From contig OY755181.1 of NCBI GenBank assembly GCA_963576735.1, forward strand, positions 17,063,261 through 17,127,260: a DNA stretch of 64,000 nt, read 5' to 3'. The stretch's first letter is position 1. The number at the start of each line of letters is the position of its first letter. Both the position numbers and the translations under genes were made by a program. This document shows positions 53,501 to 63,040 of this stretch, one piece after another. A model generated the notes under the pieces. It did not search any database, was not told the DNA's origin, and worked only from the letters and a program-made list of their open reading frames with translations. The DNA comes from Bedellia somnulentella. Taxonomy: Eukaryota; Arthropoda; Insecta; Lepidoptera; Bedelliidae.

Positions 53501-56500
53501 CCCGCCTTTTTTTCGAACGAGTGACGTTGGTATACAACACTCATTAGTATGAAATATGAATATGAGCGTCCTTGCCCGTTATCTTTGTTCATTCACTTCC
53601 CATACTAGTGATAAAGTCACTGTTGAAACATTCCTGAAATTATGTAAAGTGATAAATAAACGAGCATGTACTAAAAGATTTATGAATGTAGAGATGTTGA
53701 GAAGTTCGTCAGGATCGTACAAAAAAACGATCGATAGTCTCTGTCTACCCCAAAAAGATCTAAGTTATGAAACATTGTTCGTTAAGCTCACTTAATAACT
53801 ATTAAAACTTTGACTCAGGGTCCAAAGAGAATTTTAATCAAGCCATCATCTCTGTCTACTCATTGTTTACGGAAAGCGTCGTGAGGAAACCCATATACTT
53901 TAGACTATACTTTGTCGATATTGCATCTGTACAAAGAAGCTCCCTATAACTTATTTACGCGTGTGATGTGTTTTGTAAGCAAGATACGTTCACGAACGAA
54001 CACGAAATGTCACGTGATGTTCATAATCGATACCTGTGCCAATCTTTATTGGCAATAAGGTGTGTGAGTGACAGCTATATACTCACCTTAACGTCCACGA
54101 CGTATAAACGTAAAGGCTTTTTGAAGTACTTAAATATAATGTTGAACAACGTGTGAAGTTTATGTGACCTGCATACTGCATTCAGAATACCCACGTTTTG
54201 TTTGGACAGTGCATTCACGTGATAAGAGACAAGCCGATTTTTACATACATACATATACTCACGCCATTAGTTCCCATTGGGGTAGGCAGAGACTATTGAT
54301 CGCCACTTCGCACGATCCTGACAAACCTCTCTAGCTTCGTTTACATCCATCAATCTTTTCATACATGCTCTTTTATTCTTCATACTTCGGACGCCAGCCT
54401 TTCTGAGCACACTCTCAATTTGGTCCAAGTGTGTTCTCCGTGGTCGTCCTCTACTAACATTACCATCCACACTAGCTCTATAGATCCCTTTTACCAATTT
54501 TCTATCATCCATCCTCTCTATGTGCCCAAACCATCTCAACATTCCTTTTTCTATCTTTCTTACAATATCATCTTTCACACCACACTTTTCACGAATAACA
54601 CTATTTCTCACTCGGTCACACAATCTAACATTACAAATTTTTCTAAGGGACCTCATCTCTACTGCATTCACTCTGCTCTCATGCTTCTTCTGCCACACCC
54701 AACATTCGCTTCCATACATAAGCGTAGGAACAAGAACAGCATCATGCACAGCCATTCGGGCCTTTTCAGACACCGATTGACAGGTCATTAGGCTATTCAT
54801 TGCTCCATTTACCGCATTACCCTTTTTCACTCTTCTTTCAATATCTTCATCACATTTTCCATCCCTTGTAAACAAACTTCCCAGATATACAAACTCCTTC
54901 ACCTGTTCCACATCCTTACCATCAATCGCAATCACGCATTCTGTCACATCTTCCTGTCTCTCAAAAACCATCGTTTTGGTCTTATCCACATTCACCCTCA
55001 TTCCCTTTCTTACAAAAGACTCGCATGCAATATTCATCATCTCTTGCAACTCTTCTGCCGACGATGCAAGTAGCACTTGATCGTCAGCATACAAGAGGCA
55101 CTTAATGATGAATCCTCTCATTCTTAGTCCATAATCACTTTCACGCAACTCTGTCAAACAGTCATCCATGAACAAATTGAAGAGCCACGGAGAAGCTACA
55201 CATCCCTGTCGGACACCCCTAGAGATTCCGAACCAGTCAGTGTTTTCCCCGTTTACTCTTACACATGCACTAGAATCCTCATAGAGTGATACTAATGCAC
55301 GTATAAGTTGACTCCTCAAACCGAACTTGGATAACACCTCCGATTTTTACTATACCTATATACATAGGTAATAATACTTCTGAACATCAAGTGACTTTGT
55401 CATCTGATGTTCACAGTACCCACGTTTTGCATTGACAGTGTACTCACGTGATAGGGGACAGGCCTATCGCCGTTTTGTACGAATACACTGTCACATGACT
55501 AAGTACAACTCAGGCATGTGGGTTTCCTCACGATGTTTTTCCTCACCGTTAACAACCATGATAAATTAACCACACATATGTCTTTAGAAAAGACAAATTG
55601 GTGAGGCCCGATCCGGGATTTGAACACTAGTCGCTTGCACGATAACCGGTGTTCTACCCATTGAGCTATCACGTCGTCATCACATTTTTACTACATACAT
55701 ACATATACTCACGGCTATAAATCCCTAGCAGGGGTAGCCAGGGCTAAGGAATTAGCAATTCCTCAGCCACTTTTGGAAAGATTTGTGGGGAAAAGATCGC
55801 ATCGCCCAAAAAATCCCTTAAAAACCCCAATACCGTTAGTCGCCTCTTACGTACACCCACCGGAAGAAATGGGGTAGTGCTATTCTAAGCCGGCACTACA
55901 CAGACATTTTACTATTTATTATTTTATTATTTTACTACATCTTTTTCGTTTTTCTCGTACCATAATCAATAGTACCCAAAATCGTCCCACGCCCATCGTA
56001 AACAAAATGTAACTTACCGGCTCACACGCGGCGCATACATAACAACCAAGGACAATAGACTTATTGTGAATGACACCCGCTTATTGTATGATAATTTTGT
56101 ATGATGCACGCCAAAATTTTACCCATAACTTAGGTATATTTTATCGTATTCTTTTTTTTAGAACATTACTTCCCTTTTCTATACATCTACACAATATTAT
56201 AAAGAGGAACGACTTGTTTGTTTATCTGTTATTATTAGGCTCCAAAACAAGTCAAAAGATTTAAATCATTATTTTAACCGCAGAAGAATAAGTATAGACA
56301 AATGATTGCCCTTAACAGAGATCGAACCCGCAAAAGCCGGATCTATAAGCGAGACGCCTAACCACTAGACCACGAATGTCGCCGGGAAGGAATGCTTTGG
56401 GATTTTGGCACATGGAATTGGTGAACGATTGTGTATTGAATAATAAATAGGTTTCATATGAAAAGATTGACGGGAGTAGTTTTGTTTATACATACATACA

Positions 56501-59500
56501 TATACTCACGGCTATATTTCCCTAGGAGGGGTAGCCAGAGCTAAGGAATTATTAATTCCTTAGCCACTTTTGGAAGTTGAGTGGGGAAAAGAGGGTAAAA
56601 ATAAAGGTTTTTAGTGATGGGTCTCCAACCGCATCGCACAAAAATCCCTAAAAGCCCCAATACCGTTAGTCGCCTCTTACGTACACCCACCGGAAGAAAT
56701 GGAGTAGTGCTATTCTAAGCCGGCACTACACAGCAAATTTTGTTTATAAAGCAAGTTTTTTTAATAAAACTGTTGAAGCTATTGTTTTGAGTGATGTAAG
56801 ACTGATAGATCTATGTATGTTGTTTAAGGATGGATTATGCCGTTGATAACGGACATCGTATTACCATAATCTTTTTATGCCCTTTCGCCTTCTTTTGCTA
56901 GTGCGACCGGCCTTTTAACTAGTTATCGCGTGCTCTAAAACAGCCATCTCTTACACACTTACTTAGTATCGTATTTTGTCACCTCATTCTAACCGTTATC
57001 TAGACGATAAAATAGCGCTCATGCTAAGCCTCCTGCCCGGCTAGTACGAGCGGTGTTTAAACTAGTTATCGCGTGGGATAAAGCAGCCATATCTTACGCA
57101 CTTACTTATAATCGTATACTGCCATCTCATTCTAACCGTTATCGTGTCGATATAATAGCGCTCGTACTAGCCGGGCTGTTTTCGTTAATATCAAGCGGAA
57201 TCTCGGTTATAGAGTGGGCCTTCTTGGTAAGGAACCCTAATATAAGGTTTGCCAGGACTGTACCAAGTAGTGGTCATAATCTATGCTTCTCCTAATGAGA
57301 ACGGCATGAGTATGTATGTATTATGAAGTAAGATAAATAAAGAAAAATATCTAAGCCTACTCCTCAAGCGTTAACTTTAAATAAATTAATTCTTTACCCT
57401 TTACACTTACAGCATCATGCTCCGCAGCCTTTGACCCAGGCTCAGGCGCCCCCTGGCGGCTGGTAGTGAATTGCGCTGCAGAAACCAGGTCAGGGCAGAC
57501 AGAGCCAGTGTATGAGGAAGGCATCGTGACCCTGAGTAGGAATGTCGCCAAACAATGTGTGCAGATGAAAGTGCCTAGGCTTGTTGAACTGTCCAGTGGA
57601 TTTATGTGTAGTAGTGATAAGGTAATTTTATGGATATTTTTAATACATACATACATACATATACTCACGGCTATAAATCCCTTAACGGGGTAGCCAGAGC
57701 TTTGGAATTATAAATTCCTCAGCCACTTTTGGATGTTAATTGGGGAAAAGATGATAATAATAAACGTTTTTGGTGATGGGTCTCCAACCACATCGCCCAA
57801 AAATCACTGAAAAAACCCCTATACCCTTAGTCGCCTTTTACGATCACCCACGGGTAGAAATGGTGTAGTGCTATTCTAAGCCGACACTACACGGCAAGAT
57901 ATTTTTAATGTAAAGGTACAGGTAATACATTTACTCACAGATATAAATCATTTATATGACACGAAAGGGAAGAAAATTGTCAATGCTATTATAAGCCGAC
58001 ACTACACAGCTCAAGTAGTATCTGGTTATTGATATTTAAAATGAATTTGACATGAATCTATATTTTTCCGTTTGGAACTTTTACTATAACATACATACTC
58101 ATACATACATACAATGGTCACATATGAATCCCTAGAAGGGGTAGCCAGAGCTAAGGAATTGGCAATTCCTCAGCCACGTTTGGAAATTTTAGTGGGGAAA
58201 AGATGGTAAAATAAAGGGTTTCGGTGATGGGTTTCCAACCACATCGCCCAAAAATCCCTTAAAAGCTCCAAATCCGTTAATCGCCTCTTACGTACACCCA
58301 CCGGAAGAAATGGGGTAGTGTTATTCTATGCCGACACTACACAACACAGCAACTACTATAACTTAACACATTATAATACTCATTTTGCATGATACAAAAG
58401 CATATCGCGAGGATTCCCTGTATAAATTACAAGATTGAGTACCTTAAAGATAAGTTGATGTTTAACTTAGTTAAACGAAAATTAGAAATGCTCACGATTA
58501 CATCAATTTAAAGATTTAGAGACAGCATATTTATTTTATTTTATATTTAACTTCAGCTAGTGTTAAAAAATTTTTACTTAATACTTATTTATTATTACAA
58601 AAAGGCATGTATTTAACGCGGCGACAAATTGATATCATTCCGGGTCGTAAAAAAACTGAAAATAGATAGTAAATAATCTACTTTGGCGACTAATTAGAGG
58701 TAGCATCTTTACTAGAAAGCGGCGGCTTTTTAATGAGTTTTGATGTTTTATTTAAATTTTATCTGGCAGTGATTTTCCTTTGTGGCAATTGAATTTCTTC
58801 TAAGGGCCAGCGCTGACTGCCGGCATGGCATGGCATGGCATGGCAAAGGATTTCGGTACAGATATAGCATTTTTAATCTTATTACCATGAGTATAGAATT
58901 CATTTTACTTCATTTTGACACAGCGATGCCGACGTTCTGTCCTACCGCGGCCTCCCTCGGCATCGTTGTGTCAAAATGAATTCTATATGCATGGCAATAA
59001 GATTAAAAATGCTGTATCTGTACCGAAATCCTTTGCCATGCCATGCCGGCAGTGAGCGCCGGCCCTAAGGCAACAAATTATATTGGCGGATAAAAAAGTT
59101 AAAATAGGCTTTCATAAATTCTAAAATGGGGTTGTCTATAAACATGATCTAGGTCTGAAATAAATACAAACAAGATCTTAAAAAAATACTTTTGGCTACA
59201 TTTGTAGGGATCTAAATTAACCAAATTGTGACATGCTATAAAACTTCTCTTGGTCTTCTTTGAGTAACTAGAGTTGCCTATGTATAAATTGCGTTATAAT
59301 ATACTTTTTCTGAACGTTTTTTTCCATTATTTTGCTTTTTATGTTTAAAACTTTGAGTAAATAATTGTAAAATATGATTACTTACGAACCTTAGTTTCAA
59401 TATGTAGTTAGACCTTAACCTAACCTAACAGCGTGTCAACGTCACCCCGCTTCGCGGGGTGCCTTTTTCCGCTCTAAGGCACACAAGCTAACCCTAACCT

Positions 59501-62500
59501 AATATAGCACAAATACAATTGCGGTGATTAATTGTTTTTTAAATGCTTCGCCCCCCCGTCCCCCCCCTCTGTTTTCCTTCTCTAACTTAATTGCATCTGC
59601 CCATTAGGCTGGGCGAAGCAACTTTTAACCTAACCTAATTTATTTTTATTAACTTTTACTCCAATACACAAAATATGTAATTTACTTAATATTATAGTCA
59701 CAAAAACAAAAAAGCGAGCGAGCGCATTTGCCGCCTTTTCAAGAATTTACGAATCTGCAAACAATATTCTAATATCCAAATACATTATTATCATACCCAT
59801 TTTCAGTTTTAAAGGTACCTAAAAATCGCTGCCAGATGTGTATTTTTATAATGAAATCCAATAGTTGTAGTGAAGAATGTATGATATCCCCTCGGAAATA
59901 TTAGTCGCCACATTAGGTTTTATAATACCTCAACCAGTTTTACACTGATCCCGCTTGATATATTTGATACCTTACAGTAGCAGCCGTTTTTTTTTATTTT
60001 TTTCATCTAGCATTTTGTTGCTTGTATAGTTTAATAGTTGCTAAAATATTTAATCACTGCAAAGTTAGTTTTTTTGTGACTTAATAGAAAGTTGTCTAAA
60101 AAGGATTTCAGTTGCCGTGTTAAATATTTGCTTTACAAAAACACATACATATACTCACGGCTAAATATCCCTAGAAGGGGTAGCCAGAGCTAAAAAATTA
60201 GAAATTCTTCAGCCACTTTTGGATAGTTAAGTGGGGAAAAGATCGTAATATAAATGTTGTTGGTGATGGGTCTCCAACCGCATCGCCCAAAAATCATTTA
60301 AAAGTCCCAATACCGTTAGTCGCCTTTTACGAACACCCACTGGAGGTTACAAAAACACATATTAACCTAATATTATGATATTTCTTCTAGCATCCACTAA
60401 AAGAAGATGGGCCCATAGACCCATGGACAGTCGAAAGCCGAATGAAGAGTAAAGTGGAGAAGGAGCTAAAATTTATGGAACCAGAACTGAACTATACAGT
60501 AATTAGACCTGCTATTGTTTACGGGATTGGGGATAAGAGGAGCCTTAGTAAGTTATTTATTTTATTTGCATTTTTATCTTCTGATCATACTTTCCACTGA
60601 AAAAAATAAATAAATATACATTCACAGACATATTATACACATGTCAAGTTAGCCCCAAACTAAGTAGAACTTGTATTATGGGATTCTAATTCGAACATAT
60701 ATTTAATCTTATATAATACACTTATATATATGATCCAAAACTAAGAAACAATCATTTATGCTCATCACACAAATGTTGCTCTCAGCGGGGATTGAACCCA
60801 TAACCTCCGGACCGAGAAGATAGTCAACTATCCACTCGGCCATAGACATTGTCATGTAATTAAGAAAAGACACAGATAAAGTTAGACTAAAGTTAGTCTT
60901 TGTCCATTCAAATTATTGTATAAGAATCATTGATCGATTAAACAATTTGTTTTATTTTTTCATATAAAATATATGTTAGGGATTTGAACTATTTATTGAA
61001 TTATAGAAAATTAAGTTATTATATATTACATGGCAAATTTTATTTCTAATATTAAACTTTGATGTCTTACATGAATAAGTAATACTTTTATGGAACCAAT
61101 CAAAGTCTTATATGAGAACAGATCATAAAAACTTTAACCTACTTTAAACTTAGTTGGATTATGAACGGTTAAATTATCAATTAGCTCCATCGACAGAACT
61201 ATGATACTAACATACATACATACATATACTCAGGGCTATAAATCCCTTAATGGGGTAGCCAGAGCTTTGGAATGAGAAATTCCTCAGCCACTTTTAGTAG
61301 TTAGAAGAAGAATAATAAATGTTTTTGGTGAATGGTTTTCCAACCACATCGCCCAAAAACTTTATTACAAATCTATATGATACTAACTTTATATTGATAC
61401 TAACTTTATTATAAATCCTTTTCAGCACCTCGTCTCCTCTTAGGAAGCATATACAAGCATCTAAACGAAACTATGAAATTACTTTGGACAGCAGACTTAA
61501 AACTAAACACGGTTCACGTACAAGATGTATGCAGAGCTATATGGCACCTCAGTAATAGAGGAGATACCAATAGAAAGATTTATCATGTGGTCGATGACGC
61601 TAATAGTACCCAGGGTACGTTGGCTGAACTAGTGTCTGAGATATTCAATATTAATCATGATTACTATGGGACGGCTATTTCTACGTTGGCTAAGGTAAGA
61701 GACTAAAGAAAGATTTGTAACGATGGCAAATAATCAAAAATTAATTAGTGTTTCGAAACAATTTTTTCAATGTTTCATTTTTACCATACAATACAGCCAA
61801 CAGATTACTCTCCTACATGTACTATTAATCTCAAAACAGGGTTGCCAGAGCTACAAAATTAGATATAGTTCGGCACTTTTGGGATTTTAGTGGGGAAAGG
61901 ATTGTAGAAAAAAAATATGTTTGGTTATGGGACATCTCTTATATCCCCAAAGGCAGAAATAATTTAATGCTATTCTAGGCAACTGCACACCTATAAAAAG
62001 TATGCAGAATACTTAAGCTAGTGGATGTTTCTATACCAAATTCCTGCTTCCCTCTAGAATTGACTTTCATAACAATATGATAATTGCCGTGTAGTGTCGG
62101 CTTAGAAGGCACTACCCCGTTTCTACCGATGGGTGTACGTAAGAGGCGACTAACGGTATTGGGGCTTTTAAGGGATTTTTGGGCGATGCGGCTGGAGACC
62201 CATCACCAACAACCTTTACTTTACCATCCTTTCCCAACTCAATTTTCCAAATGTGGCTGAGGAATTTCTAATTCCTTAGCTCTGGCTACCCCTTCTAGGG
62301 ATTTATAGCCGTGAGTATATGTATGTATGTATGTATGATAATTAAATTAAAATACTTAAAATTTGTAGAATGACATACAGTACAATCAGTAGCGGAAGAC
62401 CTGGGCAGAAATTGCAGACAGTACCAATAGCTCATAGTCCTTTAGAACCTGATACATCTGCCGAGTTACTACCAAACAAACACCTGTAGGTGTTTCTACT

Positions 62501-63000
62501 CACTATATGTGATGCTGTAAATTCAAAAATGTGTAACCAAACCTTCAAAGTTAGAAAATCCTCAGCTATTTCTGGAAGTTTAGCGGGGAAAAGCCATTTC
62601 ATCATCAATTTCAGTACCATTATATCACTTGAAGAACCCCAAAAGTCGCCTTTATCGACGCATAAAGCTATAAAAACTACAAAATAGATCCTAAATTCTT
62701 ATTTTCTCAGTTGTTACCATGCTGAATCTCAACTTCCCACTTAAATTTAAAAAACACATACAAAATACACAAAACAATTTCCAGAACGACATCCATTCCG
62801 TAGCCGAAGAAGCCAACGACAAACACCTAACAGCCTGGGCAGACATCTGCAGACAATACCAGTTAGCTCATAGTCCTTTAGAACCTGATACATCGGCCGA
62901 GTTACTACTCAACAAGCATCTTTGGTTGGACGGAGAACGAGTGAAGAGTACCGGGTTTGAAATTAGTGTGAGGAAACCTACGGTTCAGTTGCTTACCGAG
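50488..63000 (+). CDS. NAD(P)-binding extended SDR, epimerase/dehydratase-like (gene 3, 3' end not certain)
   Basis: A Rossmann-fold oxidoreductase-like protein of the extended short-chain dehydrogenase superfamily. Exons 50488-50539, 50670-50843, 57413-57621, 60391-60547, 61426-61694 and 62785-63000 have GT-AG borders and join to 359 residues without a stop. RVLVLGGCGFIGRNLVHHLL near the start holds the GxxGxxG dinucleotide motif (17-23), and VRVVDK is the end of the second strand. LVVNCAAET and VPRLVELSSGF are the next strands, and RPAIVYGIGD is a conserved segment of the family. The place where extended SDRs have YxxxK reads RMKSK, so the usual catalytic Tyr appears absent and activity may be lost or changed. 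The C-terminal NKHLWLDGERVKSTGFEI is typical of one insect/vertebrate subgroup. If the 63001 donor is used a further exon lies outside the window; otherwise reading stops at 63022-63024. Confidence 0.88.
50670..50843 (+). CDS. Gene 3 exon 2
   Basis: Acceptor CTTTTTTTAG, donor G|GTAAGA. Completes GGCGFIG and gives the second beta strand VRVVDK and EYWSANLINP. Confidence 0.92.
51052..51110 (+). mobile_element. SINE-A scrap
   Basis: GGAACTCTGGCTACCCCTTT is a SINE-A 3' segment in sense orientation; the remainder is decayed. Confidence 0.5.
51111..51714 (+). other. Intron of gene 3, no recognised element
   Basis: No coding or repeat signal. Confidence 0.45.
51715..51912 (+). mobile_element. SINE-A copy, GACCGTGAG subfamily
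   Basis: Sense copy lacking its 5' end, with GCTCTGGCTACCCCTTTTTG and TTTATGACCGTGAGTA. Confidence 0.8.
52150..52545 (-). mobile_element. SINE-A copy, degenerate, split by a SINE-B
   Basis: Left part: CCAAAAAGGGGTAGCAACAC and TGGTTGGTGATGAGTCTACC. Right part (from about 52455): AATACCCTTAGCCTCATAGG and GTATTCTCAGCCAACGCTC. Confidence 0.7.
52287..52454 (-). mobile_element. SINE-B copy with 10-bp target-site duplication
   Basis: Antisense 3' part of SINE-B, from a (ATAAC)n-like tail and ATTCACGCCATTTATCCCCG to GGGCAGGCCTATCGCCG. Flanked by ATTACCTAAC at 52277-52286 and 52455-52464, inside an old SINE-A. The sense end is CCCCTTCGGGGATAAATGGC then GTGAATG. Confidence 0.88.
52609..52744. mobile_element. 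MITE, CGCCCGATTTC family, copy 2
   Basis: GCCCGATTTCTGAATTGAGT with TATTCAAGCTGAGAACGACT is inverted at the right end. Confidence 0.75.
52900..53494. mobile_element. TIR element candidate, 595 bp
   Basis: AATTCGGTATGCAAAGTTTT at 52900-52919 is inverted at the right end (AAAACTTTGCATACCGAATT). No coding sequence; target duplication unclear. Confidence 0.6.
53640..53765 (+). mobile_element. RTE-like LINE C-terminal remnant
   Basis: The frame reads NKRACTKRFMNVEMLRSS and later IDSLCLPQK, close to the end of the LINE at 54267-55337 (NKRACMKRLMDV...SIVSAYPNG). Confidence 0.65.
53766..54167 (+). other. Intron stretch with possible SINE-B scrap
   Basis: GCGTCGTGAGGAAACCCATA near 53876 resembles the SINE-B body. 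Nothing else is recognised. Confidence 0.4.
54168..54242 (-). mobile_element. SINE-B fragment
   Basis: AGAATACCCACGTTTTGTTT and GTGCATTCACGTGATAAGAG in antisense SINE-B order, immediately before the LINE tail. Confidence 0.65.
54243..55345 (-). mobile_element. RTE-like non-LTR retrotransposon, 5'-truncated
   Basis: On the minus strand one open frame (55337 to 54267) runs from the reverse transcriptase fingers to the end of the polyprotein, about 356 residues. It has RGVRQGCVASPWLFNLFMDD, LYADDQVLLASS with the catalytic YADD, the thumb region VKEFVYLGSLFT, and the C-terminal RWFGHIERMDDRKLVKG and SRGRPRRT stretch. The stop is TAA at 54267-54269, only about 25 bases before the (TATG)n tail; so short a 3' end fits the RTE clade. 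The endonuclease and the start of the transcriptase are lost at 55345. The intact frame suggests recent insertion into the gene 3 intron. Sequence near the stop is the model for the ends of SINE-A and SINE-B. The clade assignment is inference. Confidence 0.85.
55366..55680 (-). mobile_element. SINE-B copy, near full length
   Basis: On the minus strand it begins with a tRNA-like head, GTGATAGCTCAATGGGTAGA and GTGTTCAAATCCCGGATCGG, followed by GTGTGGTTAATTTATCATGG, CACGTGAGTACACTGTC and AGAAGTATTATTACC. The A and B boxes are well preserved. It ends close to the truncated LINE. Confidence 0.8.
55694..55903 (-). mobile_element. SINE-A copy with internal deletion and target duplication
   Basis: Antisense copy flanked by ACATTTTTACTA on the left and ACATTTTACTA on the right. 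About 40 bp between AAAAGATC and GCATCGCCC are deleted. Confidence 0.87.
56280..56385 (-). repeat. tRNA-like SINE head
   Basis: On the minus strand, GTGGTCTAGTGGTTAGGCGT (A box) and TGCGGGTTCGATCTCTG (B box). The outer ends do not form an acceptor stem, so it is a tRNA-derived SINE piece and not a gene. Confidence 0.55.
56491..56737 (-). mobile_element. SINE-A copy with 11-bp target-site duplication
   Basis: Antisense copy flanked by TTTTGTTTATA at 56480-56490 and 56738-56748. Confidence 0.9.
56905..57030. repeat. Unit of a 57035-type repeat, degenerate copy
   Basis: TAACTAGTTATCGCGTGCTC, ACAGCCATCTCTTACACACT and GATAAAATAGCGCTCATGCT parallel the next unit at 57035-57176. Confidence 0.65.
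57035..57176. mobile_element. 142-bp MITE with 18-bp inverted ends
   Basis: GCCCGGCTAGTACGAGCG at the left is exactly inverted at the right (CGCTCGTACTAGCCGGGC). It lies next to a degenerate direct copy, and a third copy is near 7833-7950. Confidence 0.72.
57413..57621 (+). CDS. Gene 3 exon 3
   Basis: Acceptor TTACACTTACAG, donor AAG|GTAATT. Encodes WRLVVNCAAETRSGQTEPVY and VPRLVELSSGFMCSS. Confidence 0.92.
57645..57897 (-). mobile_element. SINE-A copy with 12-bp target-site duplication
   Basis: Antisense copy flanked by GATATTTTTAAT at 57633-57644 and 57898-57909, starting 23 bases after the exon 3 donor. Confidence 0.92.
57920..58012 (-). mobile_element. SINE-A fragment with large internal deletion
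   Basis: TTACTCACAGATATAAATCA is joined to GCTATTATAAGCCGACACTA after a short unrelated stretch. Confidence 0.6.
58091..58353 (-). mobile_element. SINE-A copy with 9-bp target-site duplication
   Basis: Antisense copy with a disturbed tail; TACTATAAC at 58082-58090 and 58354-58362 flanks it. Confidence 0.85.
58363..58800 (+). other. Intron stretch, no recognised element
   Basis: AT-rich. Confidence 0.45.
58804..59065. mobile_element. Foldback PIF/Harbinger-like MITE with TAA target
   Basis: Arms of about 115 bp: GGGCCAGCGCTGACTGCCGG at the left and its inverse (CCGGCAGTGAGCGCCGGCCC) at the right, with the GGCAT pentamer repeated about four times on the left and fewer on the right. TAA flanks both ends (58801-58803, 59066-59068). 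The ends resemble the MITE at 46310-46526. Confidence 0.8.
59066..60146 (+). other. Intron stretch with CCTAACCTAA motifs and C-rich run
   Basis: Short AACCTAACCTAA blocks occur near 59415, 59490 and 59625. There is a perfect hairpin ACCCCGCTTCGCGGGGT near 59444 and a C-run near 59552-59570. No gene is seen. Confidence 0.5.
60147..60346 (-). mobile_element. SINE-A copy, 5'-truncated, 14-bp target duplication
   Basis: Antisense copy flanked by TTACAAAAACACAT at 60133-60146 and 60347-60360, ending 44 bases before gene 3 exon 4. Confidence 0.92.
60391..60547 (+). CDS. Gene 3 exon 4
   Basis: Acceptor TTTCTTCTAG, donor A|GTAAGT. Encodes PWTVESRMKSKVEKEL (the YxxxK site reads RMKSK) and YTVIRPAIVYGIGDKRSL. 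Confidence 0.92.
60600..60856 (-). mobile_element. SINE-C, tRNA-headed, full length
   Basis: On the minus strand: head TATGGCCGAGTGGATAGTTG and TATGGGTTCAATCCCCGCTG, an AT-rich body, and a tail TATATTTATTTATTTTTTTC. Head copies also lie at 13141-13227 and 48640-48690. Confidence 0.7.
60857..61199 (+). other. Intron stretch, no recognised element
   Basis: AT-rich. Confidence 0.45.
61212..61375 (-). mobile_element. SINE-A copy, 5'-truncated, 12-bp target duplication
   Basis: Antisense copy; TATGATACTAAC occurs at 61200-61211 and 61376-61387. Confidence 0.87.
61426..61694 (+). CDS. Gene 3 exon 5
   Basis: Acceptor CCTTTTCAG, donor AAG|GTAAGA. Encodes PRLLLGSIYKHLNETMKLLW, LNTVHVQDVCRAIWHLSNRG and IYHVVDDANSTQG, the substrate-domain part of extended SDRs. 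Confidence 0.92.
61828..61990 (-). mobile_element. SINE-A copy, degenerate
   Basis: CAGGGTTGCCAGAGCTACAA, CGGCACTTTTGGGATTTTAG and GCTATTCTAGGCAACTGCAC in antisense order. Confidence 0.7.
62086..62333 (+). mobile_element. SINE-A copy with 10-bp target-site duplication
   Basis: Sense copy flanked by TATGATAATT at 62076-62085 and 62334-62343. Confidence 0.92.
62367..62492 (+). pseudogene. Broken duplicate of gene 3 exon 6
   Basis: GAATGACATACAGTACAATC, CCTGGGCAGAAATTGCAGAC and CTCATAGTCCTTTAGAACCT followed by GATACATCTGCCGAGTTACT closely match exon 6 at 62785-63000. There is a deletion of about 20 bases near its start, two single-base deletions and a TAG where exon 6 continues, so it cannot be a working alternative exon. 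Some 415 bases separate the copies. Confidence 0.88.
62545..62600 (-). mobile_element. SINE-A scrap
   Basis: AAAATCCTCAGCTATTTCTG and GAAGTTTAGCGGGGAAAAG match a short antisense piece. Confidence 0.5.
62785..63000 (+). CDS. Gene 3 exon 6 (last one visible)
   Basis: Acceptor ACAATTTCCAG ending 62784, donor GAG|GTTAGT at 63001. Encodes NDIHSVAEEANDKHLTAWAD through ELLLNKHLWLDGERVKSTGF and VRKPTVQLLTE. Starting the exon at the CAG at 62710 instead would put a stop in frame. Confidence 0.88.
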
Positions 63001-63040
63001 GTTAGTGGTACTTGGAATTTTTAATTTTAAGCAAAATTTA

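Noticed and set aside
54420..54791. 123-codon + strand frame
   Set aside because: It is the reverse strand of the LINE polyprotein, whose minus-strand frame carries the YADD and other motifs.
62490..62687. Open frame just upstream of gene 3 exon 6
   Set aside because: It runs from the broken exon duplicate into SINE scraps and has no conserved residues.
62711..62784. Alternative start of exon 6 after the CAG at 62710
   Set aside because: The required phase meets a TGA within five codons, while the acceptor at 62784 restores the family sequence.
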